A stretch of 64,000 nt of DNA, taken from positions 12,958,001 to 13,022,000 of the forward strand of contig OZ231128.1 of NCBI GenBank assembly GCA_965153355.1. Reading direction: 5' to 3'. Each line of letters starts with the position of its first letter. The first letter of the stretch is position 1. Positions 48,123 to 58,439 of this stretch are shown here, in pieces. The notes under the pieces were generated by a model. The model made no database searches, was not told where the DNA came from, and saw nothing but the letters and a program-made list of their open reading frames with translations. Made by a program: the position numbers and the translations under genes. The DNA comes from Flaccisagitta enflata (lineage: Eukaryota > Chaetognatha > Sagittoidea > Aphragmophora).

Positions 48123-49113
48123 CTGAAAGAAATAGAATACTTTCAGTATCACTACCCTTTTCCAGACGCCTATCATAAGTGGCGCACAGAATTTCTGTTT
48201 CCAAGTTTCTCTTTTACGCAAAAAACTATTTCCAGTAAAAGAGACGCAACTGCGGCCCCACTCATCATCAAAAGAAGCTCCCTAAAACTCGATAATCCAA
48301 TTTCTAAGTTGGCCTTTCGCGAAGAATGACTACAATCATCATTCCCTTAATTCCTACGCAGAGCCGCGTGCAAGAATCCCGACCGTTCATATCCCCTGAA
48401 AAGCTTCATCACCCACTCAGCATGATAAAAATCGTATCTTAAGGCGAAACTGTTGGAGTTGAATGTAAAATAACCACGGAGAATGTATGTATCGGGGCAG
48501 GTGCTCTTTAATGTCTCTAGAGGCATACCCCAACCCAGTACTATCTTGTTTGATTTTAAGGAGTCGCATACTTGGTTGGTCTGGTTAAGGTCGAAAGTGA
48601 TTCGATTAGAAGCGATAAGATTTTGAATTATTGGGTTGGTGATAACGCGAAATTCATTTTCATAAAACCAAAATGTGGATGCGTTGAATCTAGATTTGAC
48701 TATGTCATTAATCGAGCAAAGTGGATGCGATAATTCTGATCTGGAAAAGAATGCGGCCAGATTCGCTGTGTAGGTGCTCAATGTGATGAGGGTGAAGACA
48801 CCCCAAGCGTACGCGAGGACTTTACCGCTCGCGGAGGTGGGATGTCGGTCTGTGCTTATCTGCATGGACATGAGACCAAAGAAACCAAAGCTTTGGAGCA
48901 GAGAAAAACGCTGTGTAGTTGTGGCGCCATTCCGCCAATTTCCAAGAAATGATGATAAGAAAAGTGAGATGCTGAATAGGATCAGAAGCGACATCAAAGC
49001 GAACCATGTTTGCCAATGGAAAGGTTTGATGAAGGGCAGATTGATCTCGCGTTTGGCGAGCATCGCAGCCCTGAAGCCATTCCAGATGATAGGCGGGGTC
49101 ATGCGATACCTGA

Positions 49114-49215
49114 AGAAAAAATTGAGTTCCCTGTGTTTCCAAGTATAGACGACATATACAGACGGATCAATAATTTAGCGTGTGGAGGCGCCAAAAGTTT
49201 TAGCAGCCCCCCTAC
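49114..49215. mobile_element. relic MITE end in the receptor intron
   Basis: GTTTCCAAGTATAGACGACAT matches the right end of the element at 44343..44847, and CCCCCCTACAGCCTA matches its interior near 44468. It ends only a few bases from the intron's CAG acceptor. Confidence 0.6.
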
Positions 49216-49644
49216 AGCCTAAACGGCTTAACCGATTTTCACGCTTGGGGCATCTCTGGATACCTTATAAGAATTAATATGGCGCAACCGAGGCGAATTT
49301 CCAGTATCAGCCATTAACCCTCCCAAATGACCACCCCTTCCCATTGCTCCATAAAAAAGCAGAATTCTCTCAAGAAGGATGCTAATAGTATACAACGCGC
49401 TCTAGCGATCTCGTTAGTTCTCACTAACATCAATCACACAACTATTGCAAAAGCGATACGTCAAGAAAAACCATCAAAAGCACACTTCTAGTTAGCATGA
49501 AATTTGAACTGTGATAGCTCATAGGTATAGTAACATCGCAGTTAAAATTTCTAGAAATATGATTTTCATGGTTTTATTTAAAGTGTAGCTTTGGCGATAC
49601 CTATGCGGCATGTGTTATTCTGAGATTTCTCATCTAATCATTAC
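49216..49644. other. remainder of the receptor intron
   Basis: AT-rich sequence ending at donor GTAATG (49644). No further element recognised. Confidence 0.5.
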
Positions 49645-50069
49645 CTTGTGACATTGAAGTGAGACATAATGTAATCGTCGGTGAATTGGACAATCACATC
49701 GGCGCTGCCATTCTGCAAGCATTGATACATTTCAGGATATCTGTCCACGACGATCAACCGACTACCAATGCCGAGATCTCGCGATAACTTGTCCCAAATA
49801 TCGACACACATGCCTCTTAACATTCCATTGTCATAGCGAACGCACATATCATTATCGTCGAAAGTTACCGCACGAATAAGGGACGTGTTGGTTGAAGCCA
49901 TGATTTCTATAACAGCTGTTTTATACAGAAATGAGTAACTTTATATCTAGATTTAAATCTAGATAGGGTTCAGTAGATTTGGATTCCTTCAACACAAAAA
50001 CAATGCAAATCTTTGGAACGCCAAGAAAATGATGTGGTGATGAAAGTGAGGTCGGCAAGTAAGTTATTT

Positions 50070-50650
50070 GGGCAGCAGCCTTAAAGGGGACGAATTCCTG
50101 TACAACACAGAGGTTGGACTTTTGTTCATCCGTCCGTCATTCCGTCATTCCATTTGTCCCCCCCCCCGACCCTCTCAGGCCTTAAATCTGCCCTCTCAGG
50201 CCTGAAATCTACCCTCTCAAACCTGAAATCTGCCCTCTCAGGCCTTGAATCTGCCCTCTCAGGCTTGAAATCTGCCCTCTCAGGCCTTGAATCTGCCCTC
50301 TCAGGCCTTGAATCTGCCCACTCAGGCCTGAAATCTACCCTCTCAGGCAGGAAACATGTCCTCTCAGTCCTTAAATCTGCCCTCTCAGATTCAAGGCCTG
50401 GGAGAGCAGATTCCAGGCCTGAGAGGGTAGATTTTAGGCTTGACAGGGCAGATTTCTGGCCTGAGAGGACCTGGGGGGTGAATGGAATGACGGAATGATG
50501 GACGGACAAACAAAAGTCCCCCTGTGTTGTAAAGAAATTTGTCCCCTTCAAGGCCACTGCCCTGCTTCCTCTCACTCCAATTCACAATCATGAAAAGCAG
50601 GGCAACGGGTATCGCTGACCCCATATTACCCTTGGGCGACCTGTTTTTGC
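50070..50650. mobile_element. FB element FB-7
   Basis: Left arm GGGCAGCAGCCTTAAAGGGG, GAATTCCTGTACAACACAG, CCGTCCGTCATTCCG. The right arm is its inverse ending GGCCACTGCCC at 50562, followed by the inverse head (GGGTATCGCTGACC, CCCTTGGGCGACCTG). Internal 20-bp units are AATCTGCCCTCTCAGGCCTT, about fifteen copies. Confidence 0.8.
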
Positions 50651-50698
50651 TGGATTCCTGACTGATGTCCAAGGATGAACTTCCATCATATGAATAAT

Positions 50699-51251
50699 AG
50701 TCGCAAAAGCGTTAGATGGTCAGCGGTACCCGTTGCCCCTAAGTGAATGTATAAGGGTGTGAGATGGTGAGAGGGGCAGCGGCCTCGAAGGAGCCGATGA
50801 CCTATGCTGTTTTTATTTGAGCCTGGAAGCTGGAATCGGGGCCTTGAAGCTGGGATTTGAGCTTAGAGGCAGGGATTTGAGATTTGAGCCTTGAGACTGA
50901 AATTTGAGCCTCAAGGTTGGAATTTGAGCCTCAAGGCTGGGATTTGGGCCTTGAGGCTGGGATTTGGGCCTTGAGGCTGGGATTTGGGCCTTGGGACTGG
51001 GATTTGGGTCTTGAGGCTGGGATTTGGGCCTTGAGGCTGGGATTTGGGCCTTGAGGCTGGGATTTGGGCCTCAAGGCTGGGATTTGGGCCTCAAGGCTGA
51101 GATTTGGGCAACGAGGCTTGGATTTGGGTTTCGAGGCTAGGATTTGGGCCTCAAGGCTGGAAGCGGGGGGGGGGACGTAGGAGAAGAAGGAGAAGGAGAA
51201 ATTTCTCCTGTGTGAAAGCATAGGTCATTGGCCCCTTCGGGGCCGCTGCCC
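50699..51251. mobile_element. FB element FB-8
   Basis: Head ATAGTCGCAAAAGCGTTAG, GTCAGCGGTACCCGTTGCC. Arms at 50774 (GGGCAGCGGCCTCGAAGG, GATGACCTATGC) and ending 51251. Internal units GGGATTTGGGCCTTGAGGCT, about seventeen copies. A GGGG run and AGGAGAAGAAGGAGAAGG precede the right arm, as in FB-2, FB-5 and FB-9. Confidence 0.82.
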
Positions 51252-51398
51252 AAAAAATGAGGAAAAAGAGTCTGAACTTCCCTTATCAGCTTAACATGGT
51301 ACCTCCGCGTGTTTCCAGATTATATGAGCGTCTACAAATAGAATATTTGTGCAAAGATGATAAGTTTGTAAGCTGCTTGTAAGCTGCCAAAAAAAATA

Positions 51399-52112
51399 GT
51401 CGCAAAAGCGTTAGATGGTCAGCGGTACCCGTTGCCCCTAAGTGAGTATATGTGGGTGTGTGATGGTGAGAGAGGCAGCGGCCCCGAAGGGGCCGATGAC
51501 CTATGCTTAGTGAGTTTTCAAGGTCTAGGATTGAATTTGAGCATCAATAATGGGATTTGAACCTCAAGGCTGGGATATGAGCCTCGAGGCTGGGATTTGA
51601 GGCTTGAGGCTGGGATTTGAGGCCTTAGGCTGGGATATGAGCCTCAAGGCTGGTATTTAAGTCTCTAGGCTGTGATTTGAGCTATGAGACTGTTATTTGA
51701 GCCTCGAGGCTGTGATTTGAGGCTTTAGGCTGGGATTTGAGGCTTTAGGCTGGGATTTGAGACTTGAGGCTGTGATTTGAGCCTCAAGGCTGGGATTTGA
51801 GACTTGAGGCTGGGATGTGAGCCTTGAGGTCAGGATAGGGGCCTCTAGACTGGGATTTGAGCCTCAAGGTTGGGATTTGAGCCTCAAGGTTTGTATTTGA
51901 GCCTAAAGGTTGGGATTTGAGCCTCGAGGCTAGGATTTAGGCCTTGAGGCTAGAATTTGGGCCTCAAGACTAGGAATTGGGCCTCAAGGCTAGGATTAGG
52001 GCCCCAGGGCCAGGATATGAGCCTCGAAGGGGGTGGACGGAGAAGAAGAAGAAGGAAAAATTTCCCCTATGTGTGAAAGCATAGGTCATCGGCCCCTTCG
52101 GGGCCGCTGCCC
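51399..52112. mobile_element. FB element FB-9
   Basis: Same head and arm type as FB-8 (GGCCCCGAAGGGGCC palindrome at both ends). The internal array is the longest, about 25 units of GGGATTTGAGCCTCAAGGCT with many variants. Confidence 0.82.
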
Positions 52113-52225
52113 AAAAACAACGACAAAGTGTCAGTTTATAAGGTTTGGCTAAGCGTGATACAACCAACTAGATCTTGAACACGCTTTTGTTTGTGTTTTC
52201 TTTTTCTTTTTGTTCTTTTCTTTTT

Positions 52226-52920
52226 GGGCAGCGGCCCCGAAGGGAATGAAGTCCTGTAGAACACAGGGGGACTTTCGTTCGTCCGTTCGTTCGTTCGTCC
52301 GTCCGTTCGTTCGTCCGTTAGTCCCCCCCCTTCATCAGACCCCTCAGGCCTCAAATCTGGCCTCTCAGGCCTCAAATCTGGCCTCTCAGGCCTCAAATCT
52401 GGCCTCTCAGGCCTCAAATCTGGCCTCTCAGGCCACAAATCTGGCCTCTCAGGCCACAAATCTGGCTTCTCAGGCCTCAAATCTGGCTTCTCAGGCCTCA
52501 AATCCAAATTATCAGGCCTCAAACCTGGCCTCTCATGCCTCAAATTAGGCCTCTCAGGCCTCAAATCAGCCATCTAAACCTCTATTTATTGCTCCCAGGC
52601 TTCAAATCAGTCCTTTGGCTGTTCAAGCCTTAATCCAGCTCTCTCAAGCTTCAAGTTAGCCCTCTCAAGCTTCCCATCGGCAATCTGAGGCCTTATATCA
52701 GCCTTCTTAGACCACAGTTTAGGCTCTTGAATGCCGTCAGTCAGCCCCGCTATAGCATCTCATCCAAATCTTCAGGTAGGACGAACGAAAGTCCCCCTGT
52801 GTTCTACAGGACTTCGTCCCCTTTGGCGCCGCTGCCCTGCTTCCCCTTACTCCAATTCACAATCACTCGAAGCAGGGCAACGGGTATCGCTGACCACATA
52901 TTGCCCTTGGGCGACCTGTT
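52226..52920. mobile_element. FB element FB-10
   Basis: GGGCAGCGGCCCCGAAGGG, ATGAAGTCCTGTAGAACACA, GGGGGACTTTCGTTCGTCC left arm. Right arm inverse ending GCCGCTGCCC (52837), then the inverse head to GGGCGACCTG. Internal units CAGGCCTCAAATCTGGCCTCT. Confidence 0.82.
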
Positions 52921-52941
52921 TTCTTTTATTTTTCCCTTTTT

Positions 52942-53570
52942 GGGCAGTGGCCCCGAAGGGGACGAAGTCCTGTAGAACACAGGGGGATTTTTGTTCGTTC
53001 GTCCGTTCGTTAGTTAGTTAGTTCGTTTGTCCCCCCCCTTATCCGGCCCCTCAGGCCTAAAATCTGGCCTCTCAGGCCTCTAATCCAGCCTCTCAGGCCT
53101 CGAATCCAGCCTCTCAGGCCTCAAATCCAGCCTCTCTGGCCTCAGATCCGGCCTCTCAGGCCTCAAATCTGGCCTCTCAGGCCTCAAATCCAACCTAGCA
53201 GGCCTCAAACCTGGCCTTTCAGACCTCAAACTTCGCCTCGCAGGCCTCAAATCGAAATTCCCATGCCTCAAACCTGTCCTCTCATGCCTCAAATTAGGCC
53301 TAAAGTTAGTCCTCTCAAGCTTCCAATTGGCATTCTCAGGCCTTACATCAGCCTTCTTAGACTTCAATTTAAGCTCTTGAAGGCCTTCAGTCAACCCTCT
53401 ATGTAGCATCTCATCCAGGTAAGACAGGACGAACGAAAGTCCCCCTGTGCTCTACAGGACTTTGTCCCCTTCGGGGCCGCTGCCCTACTTCCCCTCACTC
53501 CAACTCACAATCACTCAAAGCAGGGCAAAGGGTATCGCTGACCATATATTGCCCTTGGGCGACCTGTTTT
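52942..53570. mobile_element. FB element FB-11
   Basis: Close relative of FB-10 lying directly after it in the same orientation (GGGCAGTGGCCCCGAAGGGG; ACGAAGTCCTGTAG). Its array has diverged in copy number. The right arm ends 53485 and the head ends about 53568. Confidence 0.82.
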
Positions 53571-53719
53571 TTTTTTCTTTTTGCCTGGGATCAATGAGTC
53601 AGGTATGTTACTTCAATTATTCAAGGTTCTAATTGTTGTTAAGATGTTGTTTTATTATTCAAGTGTAAATCCCTAGATATACATAAATATCATCTTTTAA
53701 CTCTAGCGGCTTTGTTATC

Positions 53720-53940
53720 ACAATATCATGTGATGTTCTTGTTTTTCCTCGCAAAGAAATGGAATCTCTTCATGTTGCAGTAAATGACGCGAACAGAAAG
53801 ATTCTCCCTAACAATCGATGAGAAAGCATCAGAGCATTTAGAGAATCGTTTGGTTACCACTCTGAGAGTGAGATATTTGCACATAGGAAGAATTCACTTG
53901 ATAATAAATTGCCTCACGAAGGTAACGCTCTCTTTTCTCT
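53720..53940 (+). pseudogene. coding-like segment with a stop, unidentified
   Basis: A non-repetitive island of normal codon complexity. One plus frame reads DVLVFPRKEMESLHVAVNDA, then NRKILPNNR, TGA, AFRESFGYHSESEIF and SLDNKLPHEG before a GTAACG donor-like site. Other frames, including one on the minus strand, also stay open for about 57 codons, so strand and frame are unresolved. It could be a decayed exon or chance. Confidence 0.25.
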
Positions 53941-54080
53941 TAGTCTTACGATTGTAGTTTTAGATGAACGATGTCCTTTTGTGATTTGTGGTTCTGATCT
54001 GAACAAAAGCGCATATATGATAAGGATAACAATATCAATTCTCATCAATTAAATGTTTACTTAAAGATATTGAAGAACCA

Positions 54081-54428
54081 AGGTCGGATACACAGCTACC
54101 CCAGTCGCGTGCGGGGGGCAGGGGCCATATTTGAGGTCACCACTCGCCAGAGAATTTGGGCAGGAGCAGTACGGTCAAAGAATAAACAAGGCCGGATACA
54201 CGGCCACCAGTTGCGGATGGATGGGCAGGGGCGGAAATGCGCGTTTTCCCACTTTCAACTCGAGCGTGACGGACCAACCGACCGACCAACCAACCAACCG
54301 ACGGACGGACGGACAAAGCCTCTTATAGAGTTGCGTGTCCGCAACTAAAAACATAAAAAAAAGTCAAGTGTGACCAACTGACCGACGGACAAAGCGGGGT
54401 GTGGGGTCGCGTAGCACGCGACTAAAAA
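54081..54428. mobile_element. HP element split by another HP element
   Basis: The outer copy starts AAGGTCGGATACACAGC, breaks at about 54186 after GCAGTACGGTCAAAG, and resumes at 54352 with AAAAAAAAGTCAAGTGTGACC, GACCGACGGACAAAGCGGGG to GTCGCGTAGCACGCGACTAAAAA. The inner copy (54187..54351) runs AACAAGGCCGGATACACGG to GTTGCGTGTCCGCAACTAAAA, giving exact ends for the family. Confidence 0.8.
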
Positions 54429-54562
54429 TTATTCTATTTGTTGAGCATATCACTGGTCCTGCCTGAATGCTTGAGAAGCCTAATTTATTGTTGCCACAAC
54501 GCACAAGCGTACATCTGGCCTTGTTTTCTCTTTGGTGTGATCAAGGAGAAAAGGAGCATGAA

Positions 54563-55104
54563 CCAGTCGCCCTAGGGCAATATGTGGTCAGCGATACCCG
54601 TTGCCCTGCTTTGCATGATTGTGAATTTGAGTGAGGGGAAGCAGGGCAGCGGCCCCAAAGGGGACAAAGTCCTTTTGAACACAGGGGCCTTTCGTTTGTC
54701 CTGCCTCAAAGTCCTGAAAGGACTTATTTGAAGTGTGAGAGGGCTGATTTGAGGCTTAAATGGATGAATTAGTTCTCTCAGGGCTTGCAAGACCTGAGAA
54801 GGCCTTATTTGAGGCCTGGAAGGCCTTATTCGAGGCCTGAGAGCCCTGATTTGAGGCCTGAAAGGTCTGATTTAAGGCTGAGAGGCCTGATTGAAGGCCT
54901 GAGAGGCCTAATATGAGCCTGAGAGGCTTGATTTGAGGCCTGAGAAGCTTGATTTGAGGCCTGAGAGGCCTGATTTGGGGCTTGAGAGGCCTGATTTGGG
55001 GCCTGAGAGGCCTGATCAAGGGGGGGGACGAACAACCAGACGAAAGGACAAACAAAAGTCCCCCTGTGTTCTACAGGACTTCTTCCCCTTTGGAGCCGCT
55101 GCCC
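54563..55104. mobile_element. FB element FB-12
   Basis: Head CAGTCGCCCTAGGGCAATA, GTCAGCGATACCCGTTGCC. Arms 54644 (GGGCAGCGGCCCCAAAGGGG, ACAAAGTCC, GAACACAGGGG) and ending GCCGCTGCCC at 55104. Internal units GAGGCCTGAGAGGCCTGATTT. Confidence 0.8.
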
Positions 55105-55115
55105 AAAAAGCATGT

Positions 55116-55824
55116 ATTTTTAGTCTCGTGCTGCGTGACCGCACACCCCGCATGGTTGGTCGATTGGTCGGTCAGTTGGTTGGTCAGTTGGTGGGTTGGT
55201 TGGTCAGTTGGTTGGTCCCCTTTTTTGGCAGCGGCCCCAAAGGGCCAATGTCCTGTAGAACACAGGAATGTATTTCCAGACATCTGTCCATCCTTCCGTC
55301 CTTCCGTCCGTCCCCCCCCCCCCGTTGGCCATCAAGGCCTCAAATTTGGCCTACCAGCCCTCAATTTACTCTTCCGGCCCTCAAATTGGCTTCAAATTTG
55401 CCCTCCCCGCCTAAAATTCAACCTCCAGACCGCAAAGCGGCCCACCAGACCTTCAATTAGCCCTCCAAGCATCAAATCAACCTTCTGTGGCTCAAATTTG
55501 CCCTCCAAACCTCAAATCTGCTTTCCAAGCCCTAACTCTTCCCTCCAGCCTTCAAATGTGCCTTCAGTGGCTTAAATCAGTTTTCCAAGGCCTAAAATAT
55601 GCTCTTTAGGGCCACTGCCCTGCTCTCACTCCACTTCTTCACTAGATCACTTCCAGCATGGCATCGGGTACCGCTGACCGTGTGCGATCCTTGGATAACC
55701 AGTTACTTTTCCGGCGTTTTTGAGCTTTTTTAGGCTACTGCCCCTACCCAAATGCTCTAGTGACCTCCAGTACTGCTCCTGCCCACCCGCACGCGACTGG
55801 GGTAGTCGTGTATCCGGCCTTGTT
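55116..55824. mobile_element. HP element carrying an FB element
   Basis: HP terminus TTAGTCTCGTGCTGCGTGAC and GGTTGGTC tetranucleotides to GGTCCCCTTTT (55222), then FB-13, then HP continuation CCGGCGTTTTTGAGC, CCCAAATGCTCTAGTGACC, CCCACCCGCACGCGAC to TATCCGGCCTTGTT. This is the clearest case of an FB lying inside an HP. Confidence 0.75.
55227..55708. mobile_element. FB element FB-13
   Basis: Left arm GGCAGCGGCCCCAAAGGGCC, AATGTCCTGTAGAACACAGG. The right arm is cut back to GGGCCACTGCCC (55609-55620), followed by the inverse head GGTACCGCTGACC and ATCCTTGGATAACCAG. Internal units are about 20 bp (CTCAAATTTGCCCTCCAAAC). Confidence 0.72.
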
Positions 55825-55938
55825 GAGCTTTTTGAGCTCACCGCTGCTGCCCAATCTATCACTGTCACTTTCTCTTTCGGTACCCTTGCCCAGCTGCACG
55901 CGACCTGGGTAGCCGTGTACGGTGTGTCTGGCCTTGTT
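55825..55938. mobile_element. HP element, 5' fragment in tandem
   Basis: GAGCTTTTTGAGCTCACCGC, GCCCAGCTGCACGCGACC, GTGTCTGGCCTTGTT. The hairpin end is missing. It abuts the previous element. Confidence 0.6.
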
Positions 55939-56037
55939 GTTTCACGCTCGATGGAAGATTTTCTGCGGTGAACTCATTCCCGACTTCTTCCCCGAGGGAT
56001 TATCCTCCATCCAACTCAACAAATTGCGTTTGTGTGA

Positions 56038-56276
56038 GGGTGTGTTTCTAGTGAAGACAGAAAAACGCGTTCATTCCCGCCAATCACGTTAACAGTGTGA
56101 ATACATTTTCATGAATTTCAACCATCCCTCGGTGAGTGAGCGAAGTCAGTGACCCAGCCCGTGAGTGGAGCGTAGTGTGGCGGTGTGAGTGTAGCGTGGC
56201 AGTGTGAGCAAACAAATGTTGCGAGGGACCGAGTGGCCCAGTAAAAACGCGATTGTCTGTGACTAGCAACGCACCC
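56038..56276. mobile_element. SG MITE
   Basis: GGGTGTGTTTCTAGTGAAG to ACTAGCAACGCACCC, flanked by TGA on both sides. It directly adjoins the coding-like segment at 56281..56408. Confidence 0.75.
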
Positions 56277-56280
56277 TGAG

Positions 56281-56408
56281 TGTGCTTGAGCGAGGAACTA
56301 AGGCAGAAACTTCCTTTCTTAGTGGGTTTTTCTTCGTCCTTTGACAAATCGTGAATCGGGCTGACGATATTTTTAACGTGCTGAAGTAGGCTACTAAACT
56401 GCGCCAAC
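56281..56408 (-). CDS. possible exon, unidentified
   Basis: On the minus strand GGTTTTCTCTCAAG (acceptor-like) is followed by an open frame AQFSSLLQHVKNIVSPIHDL, then SKDEEKPTKKGSFCLSSSLK, up to the SG MITE border. Beyond the MITE a second coding-like piece (NLLSWMEDNPSGKKSG; SSPQKIFHRA, then TGA, about 55955-56031) is open in another frame. Removing the MITE and a 3-bp duplication does not bring the two into register. The exon may have been broken by the insertion, or the two may be unrelated. Confidence 0.3.
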
Positions 56409-56829
56409 CTTGAGAGAAAACCAGTGGAAAAAAAGATGGCGGAATTTTTTGAGTGCGTTTAAGGTGGTTTTTAAGGCATGATATTTATAAGATATGGTTT
56501 GATTATTGTTTAATACTCTCTAAAACGATCATGTTGACCATCCATGGTGATTTTTTTGCGACAAAAATTGATTCATTTTACATAGATCTGAAATGCTCTT
56601 GGACTACTATCTCCAGAGCTTTCATGGAGGCCGACACGCCAAGACACGCATTCCTACCGTGTAGAATATGTAATTCTGAACTCAAATCTGTTTTCAAAAA
56701 ATATTTTTGACGACGCTGAAGGAAGCTAGCAGCGTAAGTGTGAGCCTATCTCAGGAGAAAACAAAGCATATAAATATCGGAATGGAATTCGAGCGTAGAT
56801 CTGAAGTGAACAATTTCTGCAGTGCATAT

Positions 56830-57500
56830 GCAAGCATTTTTACTTGCGTGCACGCGACTGAACAACCCGCTTTGTCTGATGGTCAGTCAGTTGGTCACCT
56901 TTTAATTCAGCACGGGTCAATATTCTTTTTCTGTTCCCCCTTTTCTCAGGCCTCAAAACAGCACACTCGGACCTTGAATCAGCCCTCTCAAGCCTTAACC
57001 CCGCCCTCTCTGGCCTCAAATCAGCTCTCTCTGGCCTCGAATCAGCCCTCTGGCCTCAAATCAGCCCCCTCAGGCCTATGATCTGGCCTTTCAGGCTTCA
57101 ATTCAGCCCTCTGTGGCCCCAAAACAGCCCTACCAGACCTCAAATCAGCCCTCTCACACCTCAATTCAGCCCTCTCAGGCCACCAATAGGCCCTTACAGA
57201 CTTTAAAGCAGCCCTTTCAAACCTCAAATCGGCTCCCCTAGGCCTCAAATCGGCCCTCTCAGCTCTTCAAATTAACCCTCTAGGGCCTCGAATTAGGCCT
57301 TGTCCTTCAAATTAACCCTCTAGGGCCTCGAATCAGGCCTTGAATTAGTCAAATTAGACCTTACATCAGCCCTCCCATGACTCAAATCAGCCCTCTCAAA
57401 CCTTGAATTAGCCCACCCTAGTCTCCAATCTGCCCTCTTAGGCCTCAGAACAGTCCTCTGTCCTCAGGCTTTGAAAGGGCCCTTTCAGGCCTCAAATCGG
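56830..57500. mobile_element. HP terminus followed by an FB-type array
   Basis: TACTTGCGTGCACGCGACTG and CCCGCTTTGTCTGATGG (56838-56880) are an HP end. From 56946 to about 57500 run CCTCAAATCAGCCCTCTCAGG 20-bp units without recognisable FB arms. It is probably a decayed FB interior. Confidence 0.55.
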
Positions 57501-57660
57501 CTAAGTCTTAGCCATAATTACCCACCAGGCTCACTAGACTAAAGCATATGGCCTTGCGGTCAGAGGGGTCTGAGGTCACATCAAAATTTCTAGACGCCTC
57601 AGTTTCAATAACCACAAAGCCATGTGTGGAATCATAGGTCATCAGCAATGGATTGTTTTT

Positions 57661-58130
57661 TAGGGCAGCAGCCCCGCAGGGGGATGTTTGTTCCTCCATT
57701 TGTTCATTAGTCCCCCCTTCTGGTCAGGCCTTTCAAGCGCAAAACAGGCCTCTAAAGCTACAAATCAGGCCTCTCAGGCCTCAGATAAGGCCTCTCAGGG
57801 CTCAAATCGGGCCTCCCTGGCCTCAAATCAGGCCTCCCTGGCCTCAAGTCAGGCCTCAAAACAGGCCTCTCAGACCAAATCAGGCTTCTCTAAGTCTCAA
57901 ATCAGGCTTCTCTAAGTCTCAAATCAGCCATTTAAGCTTCAATTCAGCCCTCTCAAGCTTAGAATCAGTCCTTCCACTCCTCAAAGTCCTCTCAAGCCTC
58001 AAATCCGCTTTCTCTTGGTTGGAATTGGCTTTCTGAGGCCTAATTTTGCCTTCATAGACCTTCAATCAGTCCCCTCAGACCACATATCAGGCCTCAATTC
58101 AACTCTCACAGCCTTTTGAATCAGCAGTTT
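57661..58130. mobile_element. FB element, left half (FB-15)
   Basis: AGGGCAGCAGCCCCGCAGGGG arm, then CTCAAATCAGGCCTCTCAGG units (about twenty). No right arm before the CT tract. Confidence 0.6.
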
Positions 58131-58196
58131 GAGTGCGTCACTACAAAGGGCTCATAGGCTTAAGGTCACTACCTCCTTTGCAGTCTGTCTTTCTGC

Positions 58197-58348
58197 CTGG
58201 CTTTCTGTCTGTCTAAGTCTCTCTCCATCTCTCTATCTCTCTATCTCTCTATCTCTCTCTCTCTCTCCACACTGCCCCAAATCCCAGCACCACGAAAAAT
58301 AAATACCTGTCACCCCCCAATCACCCCCTCATCACCACCAATTCACCT

Positions 58349-58424
<76 letters not shown>
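58197..58424. repeat. CT and CTAT microsatellites
   Basis: GTCTGTCTTTCTG and CTCTCTAT tracts (58185-58268) and pure CT (58352-58424). Confidence 0.93.
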
Positions 58425-58426
<2 letters not shown>

Positions 58427-58439
58427 CATTTTTCAACCT

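Larger units (their letters stand above)
48173..49901 (-). pseudogene. divergent ionotropic glutamate receptor, two exons, in-frame TAA
   Basis: Exons 49645..49901 and 48173..49109 join in phase (ACA-AG/G) across a 535-bp GT-AG intron. Exon 1 holds the S1 lobe (SLIRAVTFDDNDMC; GMCVDIWDKL). Exon 2 has M1 (WFALMSLLILFSISLFLSSF), the pore loop (QSFGFFGLMSMQIS), M3 with the hallmark TYTANLAAF, and S2 (GWGMPLE, STCPDTYILRGYF). TAA at 48347-48349 follows S2, yet the same frame continues with a conserved-position Cys (GNDDC) and M4 (LLLMMSGAAVASLLLEIVF) to TGA at 48173. It would be a ligand-gated cation channel subunit. The binding-site Arg appears absent, as in insect-type IRs. An acceptor just upstream of the ATG suggests earlier exons. 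Confidence 0.75.

Noticed and set aside
50126-50575. Repeated RPERADS-type peptide frames in FB elements
   Set aside because: They follow the 20-bp unit and change frame between copies; arms and heads have no coding signal.
51518-52025. CRISPR-like array of about 20-bp direct repeats
   Set aside because: Units are contiguous, imperfect and without spacers, lie within inverted arms, and the DNA is eukaryotic.
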